From Malurus cyaneus samueli (lineage: Eukaryota; Chordata; Aves; Passeriformes; Maluridae), in contig VKON01004137.1 of NCBI GenBank assembly GCA_009741485.1, positions 1-64,000 of the forward strand: DNA of 64,000 nucleotides, written 5' to 3'. Position 1 is the stretch's first letter; each line of letters starts with the position of its first letter. Positions 45,985 through 60,945 of this stretch are shown here, piece by piece. The position numbers were made by a program, and so were the translations under genes. Under the pieces are notes generated by a model. That model did not search any database and was not told where the DNA came from. It saw only the letters and a program-made list of their open reading frames with translations.

Positions 45985-46660
45985 TGAGGGTGAGGTCCTG
46001 GGTGGAGGTTTTCCCAAGGCATGGAAGCGATTTTGGATGAGGAGGATTTTTGGGAGAGAAGATTTTCCCAGGATGGGATACCTATCTCCAGGATGGAGGA
46101 TTTCCTGGGATGGTAAGTTTTCTGGGATGGGAGATTCTCCCGGCATGGGATAAGCTCCTGGATGGGAGGAATTTTTCTGGATGGGAGGAATCTTTCTTAG
46201 GCGGATATTTGGGTCGATTTACCAAGATAGAGGCAGTTTTCAGATGGGCAGATTCTCTGGGCGTGAGTAGGATATTTCTTGGGGATGGCAGAATAATCCA
46301 ACCACGTCGGATGATGTCTCCCGGGAGGGAGGCGATTTTCGAACTACGGGAGATCCCTGAATGCGAGGGATGGTTGCAGGAGACCGGAGGATATTACCTA
46401 GGCCGATGAAAACTCTTTGACGCAGGGAAGCATCTACTTGGGATGGATGATTCTCCCTGGGATGGATGAATTTCTTCTGGGATTGAGCGATTTTCCAGGA
46501 TGGAGCATTTTTTGGGATGCATTCTCCCAAGGATGGGGAATGCAATTTCCAATGCGAAAAGATTCTTCAGGAACGGGAAGATTTCCAGAGGATGATTCCG
46601 CGAGGCAAGATTTCTCTGGGACGGGAGATTTGGGATGGGACGGATTTTTGGGACTAGTAT
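45985..46660. repeat. Copy of the GGGATGGGAGGATTTTCC minisatellite
   Basis: Counterpart of 25495-26110. Units are heavily eroded by indels. Confidence 0.82.
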
Positions 46661-47239
46661 TGGGATCCAACCCACTCTTCCAACCACATTCACCGCCTCT
46701 ACCAGCCACCAACGCCCCATGGTACACCCCGTCACTGTCCACCTCCTGTGTCCTCGCTTCCCGGAATCTCCTTCCATTTTGGGATGCCATCTCCCTGCAA
46801 AAATATTTTACAACAAGCGCATGGGGGAGGAGAGCCCAGAAGAGGATGGGGCTCCCAACATTCTCATGGATTCTCGAACGACGGTGAGAACTTACCCAGT
46901 CCAATCAAAGGTCCAGCGACACGCCGGACTCGGGCGTCTGCTCCAGCTCATCCCCCATAGAGTTTCGGACGAAACAAATAATCCATTCAAGCACAGAACC
47001 TTACATGCGTTGGAGCGAGATGTCCCTTCCTCGGCGGATAAATCCGGCTGCTCTTTTAACACAGACGCCTGCCCCATACCAAGGCGGGGAACGGCGAAAT
47101 TCCAGTTATTGAAGCTAGCAAAAAAAAACCCCAGAGAAGAATTCCAGGTGTATAATTAAACCCGCCACCCTAGGAGCTTCCTGTTGTTGCTCCAGGGTTC
47201 CTGCCGTTGGCATATTACAATCCCCCGGCTCGGTGACTG

Positions 47240-48830
47240 TCGCTAGCTCAGGCGGAATCATGCACGGGGAGAGGCTGGGGAGGATGGGCGGCAAGTGCGA
47301 AGCTTGGGAAATCTGTGCTGCACCCGGGGGAAGAGGCCTGGAAAGAGTGGACATGTTTGGGAACGCTGCACGGGGAGACGGACTGGCAGAGTGGGAAATC
47401 GCAAGAATGTCGGAATATTGGGAATTCTGCATGGGGAGAGGCCTACGGAGGGCTGGGGAGAATGGGAAACCGGGGTCAAAAAAGCGCGAATTGCTCCGAC
47501 AACAGCGGAGACGGTTGGAAAGTTGGGCAACGTTGGAATGCCGCAGGGAAGGGGGCTGAGAGAGCGGCTCCCGGGAGCCAGCAGCAGAATGCTGCACCCG
47601 AGATGGCAGAGGCTGGAAGAAAGGAATGCGTGGGAATGTCGGGAATGCTGCATCTTGGGGGAGAGGCATCTTGGACGGCTCGAGAATCATGGGAAACACC
47701 ACTTTCCTAGGATTGGTGCAATGGGCGAAGGATTTGAGAAGTGGCAATCTCATGAGGGAAGGGCATTGGAGGAAGTGGGTAATATGCGGGATTATGCTGC
47801 ACCGGAGGAGCCGGCGCAGTAGGAGACAGGGAATCGCTGGCAATCTCCTCGAATGGGACCGGGACGGGATGGGATGGTGGGAAATGCTGCAACTGGGGCA
47901 AGGGGCCTGGCAGACAGGTTGGGCCGAACACAGGAATAAGTCGGCGCAATGCTGCAACGGGGAGAGCTAGGCTGGAGAGGAGAATTGGGAATGCCAGGAT
48001 ATGGTGCACTGGAAAGTGGCGCTGCAAAGTTACCGGCTGGAGAAACGGGAACTGGGCACGGGAGACGAGGCTGGAAGAAGTGGGAATGTCAGGAAATATG
48101 AGAGATCTGCTGCCAATGGGGAAGGGGCTGGAAACAATGAACATATTGGGATCGTGGGAATGCACTGCCATGAGGGAGAGAGCCTGGAGAGGGAGAATTG
48201 CGAATGCCAGGATGGTTGGCATCTGAGCGCAAAGGAGCTGGAGTAAAGGCCTGGAGAAACGGGAATCTCGCATTGGGGAAACGGCTGGAGAGTAGGGAAT
48301 GTCGGAATCCGCCGCATGGAGGAGCTGGGAGGAGAATGGGAATGAATGTAATAGGAAGAGGCTGGAGAGGGCTGGAGGAGTGGGAATAGTGAGGAATGCG
48401 CCCAGCGGAGGGTCTGGAGGAATAGGAATAGTGGGAAGCTGCACGGAAGAAAGCTGAAGTCAGCTTGGGATAGAAATCAGGCGAATGTTGACCAGAGTAT
48501 CGGGGAAGAGGCCTGAGACGCCTGGACGGCAGTGGGGAATAGAGGAGAATGCTCCATGGGGAAAGGGCTAGGGAAAGAACCATGGAATGTCACAATTTCT
48601 GCAATGGAAGATGCTGGAGAAGTGGGAATGGGGGATCCCACACAGGGAAGAGCACGGGAGGGCTGGAAGAATCAGGGGGAAAAGCGGAGAGGGCCGGGGC
48701 CATCTGGTATATCCTCGGGAAAGCTGTCACTGGGAGGGGCTGGAGAGCAGGAATAGTGGAATTGTTCGCATGGGGGAAGCAGGCTGGAAGAGGGCTGGAA
48801 GAGCAGCAATTATTGCTCTGCAGATGCTCC
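47240..48830. repeat. Copy of the GCTGCATGGGGAGAGGCTGG minisatellite
   Basis: Counterpart of 26740-28460. Some parts are clearer here than in the first copy (47260-47470, 48530-48800), which shows that the two copies carry independent errors. Confidence 0.82.
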
Positions 48831-50179
48831 ACGGAGGCCATTCCCTCGCTTTCCATCCGCATGGCATACTAGGACCAGGAGGGACGAGCCGGATACCCCA
48901 TCACTGTGACAGGAGATTCCACGGGAATTCCAAATCCCCTTGCGATATGGGCGAGGGGCACAAGAGAGACAATGGAGAGCCCCTTGCATCAGGGCGCTCC
49001 CTCGCTGGAAGTTCCCACGCGGTAGGAGCTCGGATTGTTGTCGCTGCTTGTGGGTCGGACGCTGTTCCCTAATCCTCCAAAAAACCTCATCCTGTTTTTG
49101 TTGCTGGACATCCCCGCCTCCTTATAGCGAGTAGACAACAAAGGTAATCCTACCGAATCACACAGTGGAATCACATCCCATCGCGGACTGGAGATTTTTC
49201 TGGAGAAGAGTCAGATCGCCCTGTGGATCCCATGGCTGGCAATGGCATAGAGGACACGAGTCCTGCTCGGCAGGGGACTAGCCAAGGTGGCCCCCGTCCC
49301 GTTCCCAAAAATCTCTCACATCTGGAATCTCTGCTGTGAGCACAGGAGGGAGTTCTGGCAGTAAAAAAAAAAAAAAAATCAAGGATAAAAAAACAAGGAA
49401 AAGCGCAAATCCAGGCTTATCCGCAGGGATCCGGCGATCAACCCCCAAATAGAGGGAACAACCTCCACCATCCCCCCTCCCCCCAAAAAAAAACTCAAAA
49501 AAAAAAAAAATCCCGTGGATGAGGGGCGGATGCCAAGGAGTCATTAGGAATCATAAGGAAAATGTAACGGTTGGCCATGGCAACTGGCCAGGACACGGCT
49601 TTGGGGCTGCACTCACCCTCCCCGGTGCCGCGAGCGGATCCGTTGGGATGGAGGACAAATCCCTACTGGAAGCGCCGGGAGGGATGGGGGAGTCCTGGGG
49701 AAAGGAGCGCGCGCTGAGTTATTTATGAGATTTTCTGGGGTAGAACGCCCTCTGTGGGCATTCCAGACAGGGATTTTCCAACCGGGTTGGATTCTGATTA
49801 TCCCAGTGGAGCGGAGAGAAAGGGAAATCCTTCCCTGGCGTGGAGGAACGGGCTTGTTTCCTTGGAAAATTCTGCATACTGGCTCGTCGGAACTGAAATC
49901 ATTCGCCGGTGACACTGGAGAGGAGGGAAGGGAGATTAATCTGGGGGAAAAACGACTGAGCTGGGAATTGGACCTGGCACACAGGAAGGAAAGAGGTTAG
50001 GGATCCCAGTGAGCAATCCCGGCTGCTCATCCCCTCAATCAATGGAAACAAATCCCTAAATTTCCAGGATTCTCGTGATCACGGAAACGGAAACCTGGAA
50101 AATGAGCAGGAAAAGCTCTGCATACCAGTTCCCCACACACGACCTACGCCAGGGCTCCTGAAGGAAACCAAAATCCCAT

Positions 50180-50500
50180 TTCCAAAATAACCCTTTTCCA
50201 AATTCCATTGTCCTGAATCCATTTCCTATCCAACTCCATATAATCATTTCTACATGGTCATCTTCCCAAACCATTTCACCAAACCACCTCCTACAACCAT
50301 TTTCCAAACGCATCTCTCCAAACCCATTTTCCAAATCCCTCTCCTAACATCCATTTCCAAGTTTTTCCCACACCATCTCACCACGAATCCATTTCAACTC
50401 CATTTCCACAACATTTCCCAAATCCTCTCCTCCTTAATTCCTTTCCCCAATCCATTATTCCAACTCAATTTCCCAAATCCGTTTCCCAGCACGAGATGCG
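50180..50500. repeat. Copy of the TTTCCCAAATCCA repeat, block 1
   Basis: Counterpart of 29860-30155. Confidence 0.8.
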
Positions 50501-51589
50501 GAAATTATTAAAGAACTAATCCGAATTACCGATTTTTTTGTGTTATTTGAACAAGTAATTACAACAAAAAGCGGAAATCAGCCACGGGAAATTCTGAAGA
50601 TGACCCCGAAGCAGACTTAGTGGACGCGATCAGCCCAGTCGTACCGAGAATTACGGAATCGGGATGCTCCCGAGCGGATTAGGGAACAGCCCGTCCTGAC
50701 AGCTTGTAGGAGTCACGGGATAAAGTGGTACTCATGAAGATCGGGACTGGCTCCAGATTTTCCACAAAAAATAAAAAAACATTCCTGGGATAAATATCAC
50801 AGCCGCAAAGCACATTTGCCAAATCGACAAAGCTGCTCCCCTTTTTTTCCTATTTTTTTTTTTTTATTTTTTTTTTCTTTTTTTTTTTTTTGGGATTTTC
50901 AAAGGGAAGGGAAGGCTTTGCATGAGGTCATTCAACCACACGCCTCAAAATATCCTTGAACTGTTCAGCATCGTCCTCCTGGAAACGGGCGACAAACAAC
51001 AACACCATGGTCTCTACTCACACAAGAACCAACCGGAATTTTAATGGATCATACAACAGCGTAAACTACCCATCATTCTCCTCACTATTCTAGGGTATCC
51101 AGATTTTGTACTTTCTTAATCCTGTTCCCCCTCTTGCTTCCAATGGCCATGCAGGAATCGGGATGGAGGGAAGAAAAGCTGCTTTTTTTTTTCTTTTTCC
51201 CCTCAACCCTTCTTCTTTTTTTTTCCCTAAACCACAGATCTCGGAGCCAGGCTCCTCTCATCCTTTTGCGCGTAAAAGCGGTTCAAGATGACAAAACCCT
51301 TTTCCTGCTGATTACAGAATTCCTCACTGATAGAACCGGCTTTTAATTCCAAAACGAGCCTTATTCAAACTTCTACACTGTCCCAAAAAACCCTCATTAT
51401 TTCCCCGGCTTGGACACCTGAACTTCCTCCTCATCTTACAGCCCCAGGAAGACAAATCCCCCCGATCCTGAACCCAATTTCAACTGGAATGTTGCTTTTT
51501 TTTTAGGAATGAGTGGCTGTAAATTCCGTTAAAAATGGGAATTTAAGACGAGATTGGGAGAGGGGTCCTTCGAATGAACAAACCCATTT

Positions 51590-51945
51590 TCCCCACAATA
51601 GTTCCTCATATTCAACTCAGTTTCCCAAACCATTCCCAAGATCTATCTTTCAGTTTACCACAAATCTATTTCAAATCCATTTTTCAATCAAGTTTCACCA
51701 CAGAAATTCCATTTCCCATCACTAATTATCCAAACCTGTTCCCAATCATTCCCCAAATCCATTTTTCGTTTCCAATGCCATTCAAGTTTCCCAATATCCA
51801 TTCCCAATCCCATTTTCAGTTTCCCTAATCGCTTTCATTCAGTTTCACCCACATCCATATTTCAATCAGTTTCCCAAGGATCCTTCCCAAACCCATTTTT
51901 TCAGTTCCAACCCTTTTTCAGTTTCCCAAACCCATTTCCCAAAAT
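51590..51945. repeat. Copy of the TTTCCCAAATCCA repeat, block 2
   Basis: Counterpart of 31200-31570, strongly eroded. Confidence 0.8.
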
Positions 51946-52429
51946 CGACCCACGGAGGGTTGGAAAAAAACGGGATCATTACGGAGGGAAAACCCTTCCT
52001 AATTCTGAGCCGAAGCCGGTTGATTTATTCCAAATAATTTATGGATGGGCTCTCGTCTGGCGAAAGCGCCCCACTTCATTCCCACCTTACAGCCCTTTGT
52101 TGTCCTGGGAACAGATCGCCCAAACTTCCCCGAATCTATTGTTACTTCACGCGACGCGCTCCACAATCGCAGCCGCCCACATAATTCTGCTTTCCCGAGA
52201 ATGTCTTGCCACAAAGCGTCATAGCTGCCCAGGATTTCGGGAAGGACTGGGGAAGTTTACCCGCCGATCCAACTTGGATGGTTAATGGAGATTTCCATGA
52301 GGATGATCACCGAGATCCAGGCTGGTGGAGACAGGCTGCACACCGGAGCATTTTCCCTAAAATGTCCTAAGATTACCGCCACTGAACAGAATACCTCCCA
52401 ATAAGATGGAATGTCCTAGAGATCTGTTG

Positions 52430-52735
52430 GGAACTTCCATGTGATATTGGCGATGTTCCAATGGGATGGGACTTCTAATGGAGATTGGATAGGTCCATGG
52501 AATGGAACTTCCGTATTGGGACCTCTGGCTGGGCTCCATGGGAATGAGGAACTTCATGAGATTGGAGCTCCATAGGAATTCGGCAGCTCTACTGGATTGG
52601 GAGCTTCCAATAGGAATGCAGAACTTCCATCGAAACTCAGAGCTATCCATGGGTTTGGGAGAACTCCATGGAAGATGGGAACTTTACACGGAATTCTGAG
52701 CTTCCACAGATGGGAGCAGCTCCTCGAAGCCGCCG
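52430..52735. repeat. Copy of the GGGAGCTTCCATGGGAAT repeat
   Basis: Counterpart of 32040-32290, with insertions. Confidence 0.82.
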
Positions 52736-55700
52736 AACTCATTCGGGGGCTGCAAATTCAAGCTCAAAGCCCCGTGCTTTGGGAAAAGCAATTCGCCAAA
52801 CTTCCCCGGCCGTTGCCTGGGGGCGGGATGCGGGTCGGCGCCATGGCAGAATTGGGGTTCTGGAGAATTCCACGGCACCTTTCCCAGTGCCAGAGGGATC
52901 CGCCGCGGGAGAGACAGGATCTCCCACCAAAGAACGGCTGGGAATCCGGCACGGCGCAGCAGAAGGACTGAGCCGCCCAGAGCCCGGATGACCGCGGTGG
53001 TGACCAAATAGGGACCCAGGGATGATCATACAAGTCAGCCAGAGCGGGAATCTGCAGGACACTGAGTCCCCATGGGAGCCGGAAGACTCAAACGCCCTGA
53101 GGGTTCATCACGCGCAATTCCCGGGCGGATGTCGCCCGAGCCACCTCTCCCGAATCCACCACAACGGCTGCGCCAGGCTCTGGGAATGGGGGGAGAAACA
53201 GGGAGGAGCCGTGCCCATCCCGGCCTTTTCCGAAGACAGAACGGATCTGGGGCCCATCGTCCTTAGGGGAAAACGGCGAGGGCTCGGGTCCTGGCTCGGC
53301 ACCAGAAGCAACATCCCGGGGTGGGACATGGGAAAGGGGACCGCGGAGGGGAACAGGTGGCACCCGCGCCAAGCCCTCCTGAGCCTCGTCAGCCTGGGAA
53401 GCGGCTCCTGGACCCAAAGCGATGGCCAGCGCCACGCTGCAGCTCCAGCCCCAGCAGTATCCTGGAAATGCCGCTCCACGGTGCCTTTTCCCGCCGCAGG
53501 GGCTTCCCTTTTGGGTCTCACCGCCCCGTATATCCTGAGCACCATCCCCAGAGTGCCTTCAGGGGAGGTACTCGCAGCCCTCCTGTGGGGTTCTCCTACC
53601 CCGTTTTTCCAGGCTCTGCGGAGCGATCCAGGGGAGGTGGCCCAGGGTTGCGCGTGCCGTGTGAATGGCTCACGCACGGATCTCAGAAAGCCTTTCCCAG
53701 CCCCAGACCTCCCGTCCCCGGGCCGACTCACTGAGGGTGATGCCCGGCTCTCCGGGCTCCGCGCAGGGACGCAGGCCCCGGGCAGGGCGGGCGCCTGGCA
53801 CAGAGACACAGGCCTGCGGGGGCGTGCCGCGATGACCGACGGCGGGGAACTGCGGCAGTGACATACAGCCGGCGAGGCGGCAGAGGTAATACACCAGGAC
53901 GGCCGCCAGAAGATCAGACGGACTAATGACCATAAAACTGTACCAACGCATCATTATTCGACTGCCTACCTCGCGACGTTTCCTTGCCACCCAGACGCCT
54001 CTCTCCCTCAAGTCACCCCACAAGAACAACTCACCTACATCCCACACACCCACAACCAGAACCCCCCCCACTCACCCACTATCACCAGCCCCATCCCCAC
54101 AGCTTATTAATAGATCGCGCTACTCAGCTCCCCGCGGATACAGGTCACTCGGCGGTGGAACGGAACGGTCAGGGAAGGAGCCCGAAGGATAAAACAAAAC
54201 TCCATAAGCGGGTAATTAATTTTTATCCACTCTCCATATCACACCCAACGCACCAATGCTTTCCTCTTTGTATACCCTTTACACCTCGCCTCGCCAAGAA
54301 GCCAACCGGCGGGATTAAATTGCCAAAAAGCCGCGAACCCAATACACCAGCATCCACTTGCCATGCAAGCCTATGAACCCAGCACCTCCGCGGAGACGGC
54401 TAACGGACCCAGCACGAGCATCCCCCCGGCCCACCTAACCCAGCACATCCCTCACGTCCGCATGACCAGGGTCACGGATCCCTATCGATACCCAGACCGA
54501 GAGTCTTTACCAGACAGTACCAGACAGGGAAATGACGGCTCCCCACCCAACCAGGAACCACCACCTAAGCAGCAAATCGCCAGGACACAACACTTGTCCC
54601 CATCAACCGAGAGACATCGCTTTGTCTAACCATTCCCTATTTTTATATTTTTTATATACTCACCACCTCTTTTTCTCACCCTTTTATTCCCAAATCCACC
54701 ATTTAAGCGGTAAAGCGAATCTCCAGAAAGAGGAAAAAACACACAACCAAACAAAACTGCCGAGAGGCCGCCCGAGCTGGGTGCTGACAAAAGAGACGCT
54801 GAAGACACCCCCAAAGTCACCCCCAAAGCTTGCTTGGCCCCCACCACTACACACCTCGGAGTCTAGTCCCCAGTGGCGCCGATGTCAGCCTGTCGCCCCG
54901 CAGCTGACACCGCCGAGCTACGGAGCCTGGGGAACTCGATCACACAAAGGGCCGGGCGAGCTTGGCCTCGTGTCACCCCGTGCGGGGCGTCGGTCTAGTC
55001 CCATTAGCGCAGCGGGACGGGGTCATGCGGAACCACCAACTACGAGACGCTGCAAAGCTGACAATCAGAGGCTGGAGGCAACAGAAGCCCTATACAACAG
55101 ACATCTAACGCTCACCACCAAAAACCCACCCAGCAGCCCGACCAGATACAAAACCACTCATCCGCTGACAATGCTCGAGCGCTTCCATCCAATACGGACC
55201 ATCTAATTCACTCCTACACCTCTCCTCTCCCCCCTCCCTCCCTTCCCAATCCTCCTCCATCGCTCCAGCCTCGTCGCACGACGTGCGACCCACCCGAAGC
55301 AGCCCTGCGGCTGAGCCTTAAACCCTGCGGCTCCGCACAGCACCCCGAGCCCTCGGAGGGGATGGGGGTGTTCCCAGGAGGGAATCGAAAGCTCCCGGGA
55401 AATGCTCAACTCCCACGCCTCGGCATCCGCAAGCGCATCCCCCGGCTCCGCTGCGCCACCGCAGTCGCTCCCCGCGGGCGGGGGTCGCCCAGCCCGGGGT
55501 CTCCGCTGTGGAGAACAGGAGAGAAGAAGGAAGAGGAGCCACTCGCGTGTGGGTTGCGGATTCGGTGTTACCAAATCCTCTTCCGGGCACCGCCAGATTT
55601 GTCTGATTTTCTGGGCCTTTGTGAAAGATTCCCGGCCTCTGCGTGGCTCCTTAAAAGTACCTGCCAGCTCCTATTACGTCCCTTCCGCCACGCCCCAGTG

Positions 55701-56939
55701 GAGCAGCCCAGAATCCCGAGTGGTTTGCAGCTCGCTCCCTCAAGCGGTCATGAACTTGCCGGCGGCCTACTTATTTCTACCATCTATAAATAACCGGTAT
55801 GTTTCAGGGACCTCAACACTGGTGCAAAACTGGGAGATAAAGCCCGCTCTCTTTAATTCCGGAGAGAATTTGGGGTCCAGCTTGTTGTCACCCATATCGC
55901 CATCTGCGCCTTGGGATTGCATCTTGGCTTATGTGACCCCACCATTCCGAACCCACTAGTGACGTGGGATCAGAGATCTGTCAGTCACAGCGCTGGGGCT
56001 CAGACAGGGGCAGGATTTGGGGTGGGGGCAGCAGATGCTATTCCCAGCTCTTTTTTTTTGGTTGCCAAGAAAATCGCTTTCCCATCCCTCGGGGTGCCGT
56101 CACGGGGCGCCGCGGGTGACAGCGGCCAATGCGAGTCCCCATTTCCCGAGCAGAAGCCGGGGTTCGGCTCTTTACCCGGGAGGGACGTGACGAAGAGACC
56201 ACCGAGCGCCGCGGAGGCACACAGAGCCCTGCCCGTGGCCCGTGGAGCCTTTCCGCAAGATCTTCATGGCATGGGGATGGAGTTTCAAGCAACGCTCGTC
56301 GGAGCTTCGCGGGCATCACCGGGGCAGAACGGCCCCTCGGTTGCTCCGGTTCCTCCGGGCAGAACGGCCCGCTGCTTCCGGTCCCTCCCGGGCAGACAAC
56401 GGCCTCGTGCTGCTCCGTCCCGGCAGGGATTTTCCGACAGGCGAAAGGAAAATCGGAGGTTTGCCCAAGCTCTTTACTCAGTTTACCCATCGCTTTGCCC
56501 AGGGGCACGAAGGAAAATCGAGTACCCTTCTATTTTTCCAAATCCCATTGAACTCCCGTGAAGCCCCGTTGGAGCTCCTGATCAGCTGGAAATAGCCCTT
56601 CCAGGTGGTTTTTTGTTGTCCATCCTGGCTGCTGCCAAGGGGGGGTACCCGATCTGGGGTTGTTTTCAAGCCTCCCCGAGCTGTAGGCCGGCAGGGAAAT
56701 GTCCCTTTATTTTCCCACAAATCCATTAATATCCCGTGGAAGCCCCTGTGGAGCTCCAGGGTCACCTCCAGCTCCAGGGGATGGGGAGGATTTTTTGCTG
56801 GATGCTCCTGCTCCTGCCTGGGGCTCCTGCAGCTCCTGGGGAAGGGGTTTTGGGGCACCCATCACCCCTAAATTTGGACCCTGGAGGTGTTGGGGTGGCG
56901 CAGGTCACCACCTGACCCACCCTGTCTGAACAGGTTTTT

Positions 56940-57275
56940 TTTTCTGGATGGCATAGTTTGGTTTTTTAATTAATAATTTTTTTTTAATGGATAACATGGG
57001 TTTTGTGGATATACATGGAGATGTTTATGGATAATATGGGATTTTTAAAATGGAAAACATGGGGTTTTTAAATGGATAACATGGGAGATTTTTATGGATA
57101 ACATGGTGGTTTTTTATTAATTATGTGGGAATTTATGGATAACATGGGATTTTTTAAGGGAAAATGTGGGGTTTTTAACTGGATAACATGGGATTTTTTT
57201 AATAGATGACATGGGATTTTTTTTAATGGATAACATGGGAATTTTTTTTTATGGATAACATGGGGTTCTTTAAGA
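56940..57275. repeat. Copy of the ATGGATAACATGGG repeat, block 1
   Basis: Counterpart of 35990-36365; closely similar. Confidence 0.88.
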
Positions 57276-58144
57276 TCAGAAGAGCACCCCATAACGCAGG
57301 GTTGTCCATAAATCCCGGGGAACACACTGGGATGATGATGAAGATGTTCCTCATCAGATTTTTATGGATTTAATGACCCTTTTAGGGCTTATTTTGGGAT
57401 CGTTTCCCATGCACGATAAAAACCGCCCCGAGATGACCCCAAAATCCCCCAAAAAACAGGGAAAAGGATCCAGGAGGAAAAGGGGAGATTCCTGAGGCCA
57501 TGGGGTGGGTGGATATGGGGATTCTCCAGTATGGACACAACTCAGGCTTGTGTCCGTGCTGGGAATTTTCCGTCAATAGCGACATTTCCACCTCCATCAA
57601 TTTTGGGATTTCCATAAATTCGGGCGAGCCAAGGTCATTCCCGTGGCAGGGATGGGAATGGGAATGGGATTCCATCAGTTTTCCCAAATTGGAATCCCCT
57701 AATCCAGAGCTGTCCTTTCTCCTCTTCCCACAAATTCCAAGACGATCCAAGAATCCCCATTTTCACATCCCTTCAAGAATCCAAATCCCATTTTTCCACC
57801 CGCACTCCACAAATTAAATCAGTGCCCCCAAATTCCATTTCCTGGTTATTCCATGGAAAAGAACCCCGAGATGCTCCGGAGAGCCCTTCCGGGATCCAGG
57901 AATGGGAATGTTCCTCGGTTTCCTTCATCCCCTGCTTCGGGGGCTGCTTTATGGCCACCATAAAACTTCCATAAAATCAGGGCTGATCCATAAAAACCCC
58001 GGAATAACCAGAGTTAGACCCAAATGGATCGGCGTTTGGAGATGCCGGCAGGAGCGGCTCAGTTCATCCTTCCCATTCCCAGAAATCTTTAAATTCCCCC
58101 CTTGGGAAGCGTTCCGGGGGCAACACTCCTGATGGGCCTCCTGG

Positions 58145-59070
58145 TTATAGGTTTTTTTTAATGGATAAGCGTTTTTTGTATGGATAAAATGGAACTTTTT
58201 TTATGGATAACTAGGGATTTTTTAATGGATAACATTTTTTTTTTTTTTTGTGGAATGTGGAGGTTTTTTATTGGAAACAAGTGGGTTTTTTTATGGATAA
58301 AATGGTAGGTTTTTATGGATGCATGGGTTTTTTTAATGGATTATCTGTGTTTTTAATGGAAAGGTGGGGTTTCAATGGATAACATGGGAATTTTTAATGG
58401 ATAGCATGGGATTTTGTGGATGACGTGGTTTTTTTGGATAATGTGGGGTTTTTTAATGAAAACAAGTGGAGTTTTTTATGGATAAAATGGGAGTTTTTAA
58501 TGGATACATGGGAGTTTTTATGGATAACATGGGGTTTTTTTAAGGATAATGTGGGGATTTTTAATGAAAAAAGTGGGTTTTTCATGGATAACATGGGAAT
58601 TTTTAATGGATAAAATGGGAATTTTATGGATAATGTGGTTTTTTAAATGGAAAACAAGTGGGGTTTTTAATGGATATATGTGGGGGGTTTTTAGGGATAA
58701 CATGGGATATTTTTATGGATAATATGAGGTTTTTTTATGGAAAATGTGGGGGTTTTTTGTAGATAAGTTGGGTTTTTGGTAATGGTAACATGGGGGGCTT
58801 GAATGGATAACTTGGGTTCTTTTTGAATGGATAACATTGGGGTTTTTTTGTATATACATGGGTTTTTTTATGGATAACATGGGTTTTTATGGATAACAAT
58901 AGGTTTTTTTTATGGATAACAGTGTTTTTTATGGATACTGTGTGTTTTTTAAATGGAAAATGAGGTTTTTAAATGGGTAAACGTTTTTTTTTTTATGGAT
59001 AACACGGGTTTATTTTACAGATAACATTTTTTATTTATGGATAACGTGGGATTTTTTTTTTTATGGAACG
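58145..59070. repeat. Copy of the ATGGATAACATGGG repeat, block 2
   Basis: Counterpart of 37255-38210; nearly unit-for-unit. Confidence 0.9.
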
Positions 59071-59479
59071 AGCTTTGCCTCGCAGGAATTCATCTCCTCT
59101 CCTCTCTGCCTCTCCCACGCCCACACTCCCAATCCCCAGGCAGAAGATTGATCCCGAGGGAACAAAACTTCCTAAAAAAAAACATCACCCAGGAAGGGAA
59201 AAGCTTGGGAAAGGCTGGGAAGCTGTCTGGGATATGAGGGGCTGGAATTTCGGAGCGGAATTTGTTTCTTTCATGCCAGACACAATGGAATTAAAATCCT
59301 GGGCATCAGCAGAGTTCGTGGCAGGGTCATTTAACATTCCTGAACCTGGGGTTTATCCTGGGATATTTTTTACTCCCTTTGCTTTATCCCAGGTGGTGAC
59401 AAATCCTGGGATGCCCCTGGAAATGGGTGTTGGCTAGGGGCGCTGCCCCTCCTAGAAAAAACAATCTGTCTGCTTTTAT

Positions 59480-59762
59480 TGTGTATTTGTATTTGGATAT
59501 TTTGTTTATTTGGCTTTATTGTATTTTTTGTATTTTATTGGTATTTATTCGATTTTTCAGATTTTATTTCGATTTCATTTGGATTTGTTGGGGTTTTATT
59601 GGGATTTATTGGGATTTATTTGATTTATTGGATATATTTGAATTTATTGGGATTTATTTGGATTTATTTGGTTTATTTGATTTATTTTAGTTTATTCAGA
59701 TTTTATTTGGCTATTATTGGTATTTTTGGATTTTATTTGATTTTATCGGATTTTATTTGGAT
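59480..59762. repeat. Copy of the TTATTTGGATT repeat
   Basis: Counterpart of 38640-38935, with deletions in T runs. Confidence 0.88.
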
Positions 59763-59824
59763 GTAAACGCGGGATGTCAAGGTTGGGGACTCCTGTCCTC
59801 TGTCCCAGGTCCACCGGCAGGTCA

Positions 59825-60945
59825 TGGGGACATTGGCGGGATGTCACTTGTCACTGTCCCATCCCGGGGGAACTTGGGGTGTCACTGTACACGATCCGGG
59901 GACATGGGGTGATCACTGTCACCACCTGGGGATCACTGTGGTGTCACTGTCACCATCCCGGGTGACACTGGGGCGTGTCACTGTCACCAATCCCAGGGGA
60001 CCTGGGGTTCACTGTCACTGTCCATCCCGGGGACACTGGGTGTCACTGTCCCATCCTGGGGATTTGGGGTGTCACTGTCACCAATCCCGGGGACCTGTGG
60101 TGTCACTGTCACCCATCCCGGGGGATATTGGGGTGTCACTGTCCCATCCGGTGCCGGGTACACTGGGTGTCACTGTCCCATCCCGGGTAACTGGGGTGTC
60201 ACTGTCCCCATGCCCGGGGAATTGGGGTGTCACTGTCCCCACCCGGTGTGGACACTGGAGGTCACTGTCCCCATCCCGGGCGTCACTGGGGTGTCACTGT
60301 CCGATCCCGGGGGGGATCATTGGGGGTCACTTGTCCCCATCCCGGGGACACTGGAGTGTCACTGTCCTCTCATCCCGGGCGCACTGGGGTTCATGTCCCC
60401 ACTCGGGGCATCTGGGTGTCACTGTCACTGCCCATCCCGGGGATATTGGGGTGTCCTGTCACCATCCCGGGGATCTGATGGTGTCACTGTTCCATCCCGG
60501 GGATATTGGGGTGTCACTGTCCACCATCCGGGGGACACTGTGGTGTCACTGTCACCATCCCAGGGGACACTGGAGTGTGTCTGTCACTGTCACCATCCGG
60601 GGATATTGGGGTGTCACTGTCACCGATCCCGGGGACACTGGGGTGTCACTGTCACCATCCCGGGGGACATGGGGTGTCACTGTCACCATCCGGGGACACT
60701 GGGGGATCAGTCACTGTCACCATCCGGGGACATTGGGGTGTCACTGTCACGATCCCGGGGGCGACACTGGGGAGTCACTGTCATGTCACCATCCCGGGGA
60801 CACTGGGGTGTACAATGTCCCATCCCGGGGGACACTGTGGGTGTCGACTGTCACTGTCCCCATCATGGGGTCACTGGGGTTACTGTCCCTGCCATTCCCG
60901 GGGGACACTGGAGTGTGTCACTGTCATGTCCCCATCCCGGGGGTC
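59825..60945. repeat. Copy of the GGTGTCACTGTCACCATCCCGGGG minisatellite
   Basis: Counterpart of 39020-40035 but about 100 bp longer, with frequent single-base losses in C and G runs. Confidence 0.92.
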